A stretch of DNA of 64,000 nt, taken from Marinobacter fuscus (GTDB taxonomy: Bacteria > Pseudomonadota > Gammaproteobacteria > Pseudomonadales > Oleiphilaceae). The notes under the pieces are model-generated. The model searched no databases. It was not told the origin of the DNA and saw only the letters and a program-made list of their open reading frames with translations. The position numbers and the translations under genes were made by a program. This document shows, piece by piece, positions 57,993 through 64,000 of the stretch. The DNA is taken from the NCBI RefSeq assembly GCF_003007675.1, contig NZ_PXNP01000104.1, forward strand, positions 186,001-250,000, read 5' to 3'. The first letter of the stretch is position 1. Each line of letters starts with the position of its first letter.

Positions 57993-59045
57993 ATGAATAT
58001 GCCACTACGAACAGACGCTCTTTATGCCGCCAGCGCGAGCACCAGCCAGCACCGCCAGGAAACCGTATTGCCGACCGCCACTGAATTGCGGGCGCAGTTT
58101 CCCGCTGAGCAACATCTGGTTCGGGCGATTGCCGGTTATCGTGACCAGGTTCGTGGCATTCTGCACGGCGAGGATCAGCGCACTCTGATCGTTATGGGGC
58201 CTTGCTCTATTCACGACGAGCAGGCGGCGCTGGATTATGCGACTCGATTGAAAGCCCTGTCAGACCAGGTAAGTGACCGCTTCCTGATTGTGATGCGGGC
58301 GTACCTTGAAAAGCCCCGCACCACGGTTGGCTGGAAAGGGCTGTTGTACGATCCGGAGCGCAATGGCCGAGGTGATCTCAAACTGGGGCTTGAGCGTTCC
58401 CGCAAGCTGTTGCTGGCATTGTCGGAATTGGGATTGCCTCTGGCCACCGAGGCCCTGAGTCCGTTTGTAATGGATTACCTGGGGGATCTGATCAGCTGGA
58501 CGGCCATTGGCGCCCGTACCACAGAATCCCAGATTCACCGGGAAATGGTTAGCGGGCTGCCCATGCCCACCGGCTTCAAAAACGGTACCGATGGCGGAAT
58601 TGGCGTGGCCACCAACGCCATGAAATCGGCGGCTCACCCCCATCACCACATGGGCATGTCCAGCCAGGGCGCGCCAGCGATGATTTCCACGCCGGGCAAT
58701 CCGGATACGCATCTGGTGCTGCGCGGCGGCCGAGGGGTGACCAACTACGATGAAGTCAGTATCGCCAAGGCGATTGCCGAGCTTGAGAAAGCGGGCGTCT
58801 CAACCTCGGTGATGGTGGATTGCAGCCATGACAACGCCTGCAAGCAGGCCGAGCGCCAGCTGGAAATCGCGCGGGAAGTGATGGCACAGAAGCGCCACGG
58901 TAATCGCCGGATCAAAGGCCTGATGCTGGAGAGCTTCTTGGAACCCGGCCGCCAGGACGATGGCGCGAGCCTGCGTTACGGCTGTTCCATCACCGATCCG
59001 TGCCTGGGCTGGAGCCAGACAGAGGCTCTGATCCGCTCACTGTAG
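57993..59045 (+). CDS. 3-deoxy-7-phosphoheptulonate synthase, AroFGH type
   Basis: 350 residues, the class I-alpha enzyme. LIVMGPCSIHDEQAALDYA, MRAYLEKPRTTVGWKGL, IGARTTESQIHREM, LPMPTGFKNGTDGG and DCSHDNA hold the PEP, erythrose 4-phosphate and metal sites. It is the first step of aromatic amino acid synthesis; which amino acid inhibits it cannot be read. Its leader holds a terminator, so expression is probably set by attenuation. It overlaps the convergent LysE-type gene by 56 bases. Confidence 0.94.
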   Translation: MNMPLRTDALYAASASTSQHRQETVLPTATELRAQFPAEQHLVRAIAGYRDQVRGILHGEDQRTLIVMGPCSIHDEQAALDYATRLKALSDQVSDRFLIVMRAYLEKPRTTVGWKGLLYDPERNGRGDLKLGLERSRKLLLALSELGLPLATEALSPFVMDYLGDLISWTAIGARTTESQIHREMVSGLPMPTGFKNGTDGGIGVATNAMKSAAHPHHHMGMSSQGAPAMISTPGNPDTHLVLRGGRGVTNYDEVSIAKAIAELEKAGVSTSVMVDCSHDNACKQAERQLEIAREVMAQKRHGNRRIKGLMLESFLEPGRQDDGASLRYGCSITDPCLGWSQTEALIRSL

Positions 59046-59667
59046 ACAGCAGCAGTTGCCCCGCCAGCAACACCAGAATACCCCCCATGGCCCGGTCCAG
59101 CCAGTGTCCGAAACGGTTGAAGCCGCGACGGACACGGGGTTGGGTAAAGAACAGGGTCACCAGCGTGAACCACAGTCCGGTGGCCAGAGCCATGTAAAGG
59201 CCATAGCCAGCCTGCAGAAGTATCGGCGTGCCCGGGTTGATAATGACCGAAAACAACGAGACAAAGAACAGGGTGGCTTTCGGGTTCAGGGCGTTGGTCA
59301 GAAAGCCCAGCCGGAACGCAGCCCAGCCGGTTTGGATCCTCGCTTCCCGGGTTTCCACATGAATGCCGCCGGGTTTGGCGCGTAGACAGTGCCAGGCAAT
59401 CCAGAGCAGGTAGAGCGCCCCGATCACTTTCAGCACAGTGAACAACATCACCGACTGCTGAATGATCAGCCCGATTCCAAGCAGTGAGTAGCCCACGTGC
59501 AACAGAATGCCGATACCGATACCGGCGGTGGTCATCATGGCGTTGCGCCGGGTCTGGGTCAGCGCCTGACGGATCATGACGGCGAAGTCCGGGCCCGGGC
59601 TGGCAACCGCCAACAGATGAACCAGGGCCACGGTCATAAATTCCAGCCAGTAATTTTGCACGGTCAT
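58990..59667 (-). CDS. LysE/RhtB family exporter
   Basis: 225 residues with six membrane helices. AVASPGPDFAVMIRQAL, TTAGIGIGILLHVGYSLLGIG and FLTNALNPKATLFFVSLFS mark the family, which exports amino acids such as threonine, homoserine or lysine. Its last 18 codons lie over the 3' end of the DAHP synthase gene in the opposite direction. Confidence 0.9.
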   Translation of the reverse strand: MTVQNYWLEFMTVALVHLLAVASPGPDFAVMIRQALTQTRRNAMMTTAGIGIGILLHVGYSLLGIGLIIQQSVMLFTVLKVIGALYLLWIAWHCLRAKPGGIHVETREARIQTGWAAFRLGFLTNALNPKATLFFVSLFSVIINPGTPILLQAGYGLYMALATGLWFTLVTLFFTQPRVRRGFNRFGHWLDRAMGGILVLLAGQLLLSTVSGSEPLSGSSPGTDR

Positions 59668-59854
59668 ACTCCAGAGCCGCTGGGGCGATTGGTCGTAAAT
59701 CTCTCAGGGCCTTACCTGCCGGGGTGGGGATTTTTTCCGGGGTTTGCCTGTCAGCGCATAATAAGCTTTCTATAATTTCAGTTGAAGACATTGCGACCAT
59801 CGTAGCCCCGTCCGCGGGTGGACGTTGCTGCGGGTAGTTTATTCAGGAGGCAGC

Positions 59855-61294
59855 ATGGACAAGCGTGAAGTGGATGTGGCCATTATCGGTGCCGGCACCG
59901 CTGGCATGGTGGCTTATCAACGGGTACGCAAGATGACTGACCGGGTGGTGTTGATAGAGGGTGCGCAGTACGGCACCACCTGCGCGCGGGTAGGCTGTAT
60001 GCCCAGCAAACTGTTGATTGCGGCAGCCGAGGTCGCCCATACCCTGGCGGAGGCCGGTCAGTTTGGTGTTCGGGCAGAGTCCACCCGTATTGACGGCCTT
60101 CAGGTGATGGCCCGGGTGAGGCAACAGCGGGATCGTTTTGTTCAGTCGGTGGTTCGCTCCATCGAATCGGTGCCATCGGCCCATCGGTTGGTGGGGCATG
60201 CCCGGTTTATAGATAGCCATCGCCTGATTGTCGGCGAGCATACAGAAGTCCGGGCCGATCGCATTGTGATTGCGACAGGCTCACGGCCCGTCATTCCCGG
60301 CCCCCTGAAAGATGCACGGGATCGCCTGGTGGTGAACGATGATGTGTTTGACTGGCAGGATTTACCCTCGTCGGTGGCGGTATTCGGGCCGGGCGTGATT
60401 GGCCTGGAGTTGGGCCAGGCACTGAGCCGCCTGGGTGTCGATATCCGCCTGTTCGGGGTCAGCGGTGGTATCGGCAGTATCCGTGATGAGGTGGTTCGGG
60501 ACTATGCCTTACAGACATTCCAGCGGGAATTTCCGTTCAGCCCCCGGGCGGAAACCCGACAGATTGAGCGCACCGAACAAGGGGTGCGGGTAGTCTGGCT
60601 TGAAGATGGCCAGCAGCACGAGCAGACCTTTGATTGCCTGCTGGCGGCCACCGGCCGAAAACCCAACGTTGATCATCTGGATATCCAGAACGCGGGCATT
60701 GAGTTGGATTACCGGGGCGTCCCTTTGTTTGACCCACACACTTTGCGCTGTGGTGATAGCCACATTTTCATTGCCGGTGATGCCAACAATCATCGGCCGT
60801 TGCTGCATGAGGCGGCAGATGAAGGCCGCATTGCGGGCGACAATGCCGCCGCCTGGCCAGAGGTGACGGCCGGGGCCAGAAAAACACCCATGTCGGTGGT
60901 TTTTACCGACCCTCAGATTGCCAGTGTCGGCCAGGATCTCCAGCAGCTGGCGACCCGGGGCCAGGGTTGTGTCGCGGTGGGCCATGTGTCGTTTGAGGAT
61001 CAGGGGCGCAGCAAGGTGATCGCCCGCAATCAAGGCCTGTTGCGGGTGTATGGTGAGCATGGTTCGGGGCTGTTACTGGGTGCCCAGATCTTTGGGCCGG
61101 CGGCGGAACATCTTGCGCATTTGCTGGCCTGGAGCATCGAAAAACGGATGACGGTCAGCGATATGCTGGCGATGCCCTTTTACCACCCGGTGATTGAGGA
61201 AGGTCTGAGAACCGCGTTAAAAGAACTGAACAATCAGCTGTCGATCGGGCCGGTGCCCGGTGACGGTTGTTTCGATTGTGGCCCGGGAGGTTGA
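59855..61294 (+). CDS. Dihydrolipoamide-dehydrogenase-like flavoprotein
   Basis: 479 residues from the ATG at 59855 behind GGAGG. FAD-binding AIIGAGTAGMVAYQ, redox CxxxxC in GTTCARVGCMPSK, NAD-binding VFGPGVIGLELGQAL, second FAD motif IFIAGDANN, and the dimer-interface His-Glu region FYHPVIEEGL. The C-terminal tail ends with Cys residues (GCFDCGPGG). No E1/E2 genes are near, so a role outside the usual 2-oxo acid complexes is possible. A GGCCCGGG/CCCGGGCC stem follows the stop but has no T tract. Confidence 0.9.
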   Translation: MDKREVDVAIIGAGTAGMVAYQRVRKMTDRVVLIEGAQYGTTCARVGCMPSKLLIAAAEVAHTLAEAGQFGVRAESTRIDGLQVMARVRQQRDRFVQSVVRSIESVPSAHRLVGHARFIDSHRLIVGEHTEVRADRIVIATGSRPVIPGPLKDARDRLVVNDDVFDWQDLPSSVAVFGPGVIGLELGQALSRLGVDIRLFGVSGGIGSIRDEVVRDYALQTFQREFPFSPRAETRQIERTEQGVRVVWLEDGQQHEQTFDCLLAATGRKPNVDHLDIQNAGIELDYRGVPLFDPHTLRCGDSHIFIAGDANNHRPLLHEAADEGRIAGDNAAAWPEVTAGARKTPMSVVFTDPQIASVGQDLQQLATRGQGCVAVGHVSFEDQGRSKVIARNQGLLRVYGEHGSGLLLGAQIFGPAAEHLAHLLAWSIEKRMTVSDMLAMPFYHPVIEEGLRTALKELNNQLSIGPVPGDGCFDCGPGG

Positions 61295-61332
61295 CCGGGG
61301 AGTTATCCCCCGGGCCAGGCTTTGCGCGGGTT

Positions 61333-61620
61333 TTATTGATTGATCGCAGGATGAAACCTGGAGTTTTGCTGTAAGTTAATGTTTTTACGGGTTGAAGAAC
61401 GTTGTCTTCGGGCCCATATTTTTTCATGGAAAAAGTAGGCAACCGTGTTGATGGCGGGCTCCACCATGGCAATCAGGCTACCGATTAACAGATCACCGGT
61501 CAGCAGGTAAGCGACGGTAAAGGCCACCGTAAAGTGGGTGATCGCAAAAGTGATTGTTTTTAGAAGTGATTGGTCGCCGTGGGCGCCGTGGTTATGAACG
61601 AATACTTTCAATGCACTCAT
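61333..61620 (-). CDS. DUF2061 family membrane protein
   Basis: 95 residues with two membrane helices. LLKTITFAITHFTVAFTVAYLLTG and EPAINTVAYFFHEKIWAR are the DUF2061 signature. The C-terminal 20 residues are basic and polar. Function unknown. It is divergent from dps and shares a control region with it. Confidence 0.88.
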   Translation of the reverse strand: MSALKVFVHNHGAHGDQSLLKTITFAITHFTVAFTVAYLLTGDLLIGSLIAMVEPAINTVAYFFHEKIWARRQRSSTRKNINLQQNSRFHPAINQ

Positions 61621-61669
61621 AGCTGTCTCCGAGGGATGGCCGAGGCCTTTGAGATGATTGAAACGTAAG

Positions 61670-61684
61670 TGAGAGTCATTAACA
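61670..61684. promoter_or_regulatory. Fur-box-like site between DUF2061 and dps
   Basis: TGAGAGTCATTAACA matches the Fur core TGATAATCATTATCA at 12 of 15 positions. It is 50 bases from the DUF2061 start and 160 bases from dps, in an AT-rich stretch. Confidence 0.35.
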
Positions 61685-61843
61685 AATAGAGTTTAGTGTT
61701 GCCTTTTATAGGTTTTGTTTATTGAATCTTTCAGTTAAGTTTTGAAATTGCTATCGCGAGCATTAAATAAACAAACTGGCCCCGTTTGAACGAGCGGCCT
61801 AAAGTGTTCGGTAGTCAGTCCAAAATCAATCCAGGAGGATGAC

Positions 61844-62317
61844 ATGGGTAAGAACTTTATCGGTCTCGATACGGAAAAAACACAAGCTCTGGCGGGCGCG
61901 CTTAACGAACTGCTGTCGAACTACCAGATTTTCTACATGAACGTGCGCGGCTATCACTGGAACATCAAAGGCGAGAATTTCTTTGAGTTGCACGCCAAAT
62001 TTGAAGAGCTGTACGACGACCTGCTGCTGAAAATCGACGAAGTGGCAGAGCGGGTTCTGACCCTGGGGCATCGGCCAGCCCACGCCTACAGCAGCTACAT
62101 CGAGTCCTCTGACATTCCGGAGCGCAAAGACGTTTCCGATGGTAAGGAGGCGGTGGCCAACATTGTCGAGAGCTTCGGCAAACTGATCGCCAAACAGCGT
62201 AGCTTGTTGAACCTGGCGGGAGACGCAGAAGACGAGGGCACCGCAGCCCTGATGAGTGACTACATCTCTGAACAGGAAAAGACGGTTTGGATGTACCGTA
62301 GCTACCTGGGGCAATAA
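61844..62317 (+). CDS. dps: Dps family DNA-binding ferritin-like protein
   Basis: 157 residues. The ferroxidase site at the dimer interface is intact: NVRGYHWNIKGENFFELHAKFEELYDD is split here as YHWNIKGENFFELH and KFEELYDDL (His, Asp/Glu ligands). It stores iron and uses peroxide as oxidant, protecting DNA. It has little of the Lys-rich N-terminal tail that E. coli Dps uses to bind DNA. CAGGAGGATGAC precedes the ATG and a strong terminator follows. Confidence 0.94.
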   Translation: MGKNFIGLDTEKTQALAGALNELLSNYQIFYMNVRGYHWNIKGENFFELHAKFEELYDDLLLKIDEVAERVLTLGHRPAHAYSSYIESSDIPERKDVSDGKEAVANIVESFGKLIAKQRSLLNLAGDAEDEGTAALMSDYISEQEKTVWMYRSYLGQ

Positions 62318-62354
62318 TTCCGGTTTTCAGAAAACCTGACACAAAGACCATTTA

Positions 62355-62385
62355 CAATGGCGGCATTTTTGCCGCCATTGTTTTA
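62355..62385 (+). terminator. Terminator after dps
   Basis: Perfect 10-base arms CAATGGCGGC (62355-62364) and GCCGCCATTG (62371-62380), loop ATTTTT, then TTTTAT. Confidence 0.85.
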
Positions 62386-62410
62386 TCTGTGTAACGGGGC
62401 TGTCGTTTTT

Positions 62411-62439
62411 CTGACGCTGCCCTGTCATCTGTTTGCCAT
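62411..62439 (+). promoter_or_regulatory. Candidate Pho box ahead of the choice-of-anchor-I gene
   Basis: Units at 11-base pitch: CTGACGC, CTGTCAT (62422-62428, perfect) and TTGCCAT (62433-62439, 5 of 7). PhoB binds pairs of CTGTCAT separated by 4 bases. It is 47 bases before the signal-peptide ATG. Confidence 0.45.
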
Positions 62440-62485
62440 AGCGTTGGGCGTCACGGTTACTCTGATGACGCAACCCGAGGTAAAC

Positions 62486-63854
62486 ATGAATTTTCAGCGT
62501 ACACTTCTTGGATCTTTACTTTTTTCCGCCGCGGCTGGTCTGGCCGCCTGCGCCACCGGCCCCGGTTCCGGCCAACCAAACAGTGTTGCCGGGCCCCTTT
62601 CTGACCAAAGCCGGTGAGGTTACTGTGGGCGCTCTGCCGGATATGGTCACCTTCACCCGGGATGGCAGGAAACTGCTGGTTGCCAACGAAGGCGAACCGA
62701 GCGACGACTACACACGCGACCCGGAGGGCTCTGTCAGTGTGATTGACCTGGCCGATGGCATGCAGCGAGCAACCGTCAGAACAGCAGACTTTCGCGCTTT
62801 TAACGGCCGTGAATCAGCCCTGCGCGAGGCAGGGGTTCGTATCTTTGGCCCCGGAGCATCGGCCGCGCAGGACTTTGAGCCGGAGTTCATTGCGATTTCA
62901 GCCGACAACACCCGTGCCTGGGTAGCTCTTCAGGAAAACAATGCCGTTGCCGTACTCGACATCGAGAATGCCCGTATTCTGGATGTGCTGCCATTGGGCT
63001 TCAAAGACCACGGTATGCTCGGCAATGAACTGGATGCCAGTAACCGGGATGGCGGTATTCATCTTCGCAATTGGCCGGTTAAAGGCATGTATATGCCTGA
63101 CGCCATGGCCAGCTACAGCTATAACGGAAGAACTTACTACATTACTGCCAATGAGGGGGATGCGCGGGATTACAGCGGTTTCAGTGAAGAATACCGGGTC
63201 AAAGACCTGAAGTTGAGCGAGGCGTTCGGAACTCCGGCCCAGCGTAAAGCCTTGCAGCTTGACGCCAATCTGGGGCGCCTGAAAGTGACTTCCACCCTTG
63301 GGGTAGTCAACGATTGTGACCCTGTCACCACCACCCGCGTAGAGCAGGACTGTCTGTACGGCGAGCTTTTCAGTTACGGTGCCCGGTCTTTCTCTATCTG
63401 GAACGATCAGGGGCAGCGTGTATTTGATTCCGGGAACGACTTCGAGCGTATTACCGGCAGCCTGATTCCGGAGGGTTTTAACGCCACGAACGATGAAAAC
63501 GGTGTCGATGACCGTTCAGACGACAAGGGGCCGGAGCCGGAGGCCGTGGTTGTTGGTGAAATTAACGGCCAGAACTTCGCATTTATCGGCCTGGAACGTG
63601 TTGGTGGCATCATGGTGTATAACGTGACAAACCCCCAGAACCCGCAGTTTGTTCAGTATCTGAATAACCGGGATTTCCATGCCGACCAAGAGGCCGTTGA
63701 GCCTGGCAAGGCGGGGGATCTTGGTCCTGAAGGCCTGGCCTTTATCTCTGCCGCGGACAGCCCCAATGGACAGCCGATGCTTGCCGTGGGTAACGAGGTA
63801 AGCGGCACCACAACGCTTTACGGTATTGATGTGGTGAGTCGTCCGGTTCGCTGA
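62486..63854 (+). pseudogene. Choice-of-anchor-I protein, frameshifted and missing its N-terminal segment
   Basis: A lipoprotein signal (MNFQRTLLGSLL, then LAAC) starts at the ATG 62486, but that frame stops at 62617. The body continues in the next frame, from about VGALPDMVTFTRDGRKLLVA to the stop at 63854: ANEGEPSDDYTRDPEGSVSV, GVRIFGPGASAAQDFEPEF, LQENNAVAVLD, NEGDARDYSGFSEEYR. Family members have roughly 100 more residues between the signal peptide and this point. Deletion plus a one-base frame difference near 62590 suggests a broken gene; the body alone could start only at a TTG (62508) without a signal. These are beta-propeller-like proteins linked to secreted phosphatases. Confidence 0.75.
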
Positions 63855-63877
63855 TAGGCGGCATTCTCTCACCCTTG

Positions 63878-63908
63878 AAGCCGCACCTTGGGTGCGGCTT
63901 TATTTTTT
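63878..63908 (+). terminator. Terminator after choice-of-anchor-I gene
   Basis: Arms AAGCCGCACC (63878-63887) and GGTGCGGCTT (63891-63900), loop TTG, then TATTTTTT. Confidence 0.85.
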
Positions 63909-63947
63909 GTTTGCCCACAGGTGAAAAAGTCTCGTTTTGACAATGAC

Positions 63948-63965
63948 TTGTCATAGACCTGTCAC
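63948..63965 (+). promoter_or_regulatory. Pho box at the window end
   Basis: TTGTCAT (63948-63954), AGAC, CTGTCAC (63959-63965): two 7-base units with the 4-base spacing of PhoB sites, 6 of 7 matches each to CTGTCAT. A weaker unit lies 11 bases upstream. The gene it controls starts beyond the window. Confidence 0.7.
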
Positions 63966-64000
63966 ACCTCTCGCCCATAGTGTCCTCTCGATTGAGTTAA

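Noticed and set aside
61280-61316. GGCCCGGG/CCCGGGCC stem at the end of the flavoprotein gene as a terminator
   Set aside because: No T tract follows on the plus strand; left as a note only.
61621-61843. OxyR site upstream of dps
   Set aside because: Only one ATAG quarter-site with loose partners at the right spacing; not enough to call.

Overview
The window is a stretch of bacterial chromosome of roughly 60 % G+C with dense coding and short intergenic gaps. Gene content and order point to a gammaproteobacterium close to Marinobacter and Pseudomonas. The speD / OsmC-family / vfr neighbourhood, the murU-amgK // lptD-surA-pdxA-ksgA-apaH block, a SlmA-type nucleoid occlusion factor and a foldase-dependent lipase pair all fit. 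Marinobacter is an inference from gene order and protein character; no rRNA or other marker gene is present. I saw no tRNA, rRNA, CRISPR array, prophage or insertion sequence.

Layout. 1-3.7 kb: a gene end of unknown family, a pirin, speD, an OsmC-family protein and the cAMP receptor Vfr. 3.7-7.6 kb: a minus-strand molybdate unit (hydrolase, short ModE, modABC) with a good ModE box at modA. 7.8-10.6 kb: two glutathione-transferase-like genes, a META-domain lipoprotein and a DUF4202 protein. 10.6-18.1 kb: an iron-uptake locus on the plus strand (response regulator, histidine kinase, TonB receptor, FecB/FecCD/ATPase importer, DUF2218), headed by a Fur-like operator just downstream of a sigma70-type promoter. 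18.1-25.2 kb, minus strand: a MATE exporter and rpe-gph-[trpL]-trpE-trpG-trpD-trpC. I found a leader peptide with a Trp-Trp-Arg-Trp run ahead of trpE, and a large perfect palindrome between trpD and trpC.

25.3-31.4 kb: a DUF3530 protein, a PrpD homologue, an AT-rich GH114 lipoprotein gene that looks acquired, a DjlA-like co-chaperone and the murU/amgK muropeptide recycling pair. 31.6-40.2 kb: lptD, surA, pdxA, ksgA, apaH, DUF423, thiS, thiG, slmA. 40.2-48.7 kb: a second copy of the palindromic element, an inositol-monophosphatase family gene, an aminotransferase, a phosphate-binding-protein/OmpA fusion, a two-component pair whose 3' ends overlap convergently, a lipase with its foldase, and a DUF3301 protein. 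49-57.6 kb: a PAS-GGDEF-EAL protein, an AraC regulator, an RND efflux pair, a membrane J-domain protein and a lone mini-secretin. 57.8-64 kb: DAHP synthase behind a leader with a terminator, a LysE-type exporter, a dihydrolipoamide-dehydrogenase-like flavoprotein, DUF2061, Dps, and a choice-of-anchor-I gene whose signal peptide is out of frame with a body that lacks its usual N-terminal part. The window ends on a Pho-box-like site.

Themes. Several units carry visible control elements: molybdate (ModE box), iron (Fur-like box on a sensory operon), tryptophan (leader peptide), aromatic entry step (premature terminator) and phosphate (Pho boxes). No single obviously new defence or mobile system is present. 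The points most worth following are the palindromic element family, the iron-gated two-component/receptor/importer unit, the terminator-bearing leader of the DAHP synthase gene, and the PstS-like/OmpA fusion beside its convergent sensor pair.
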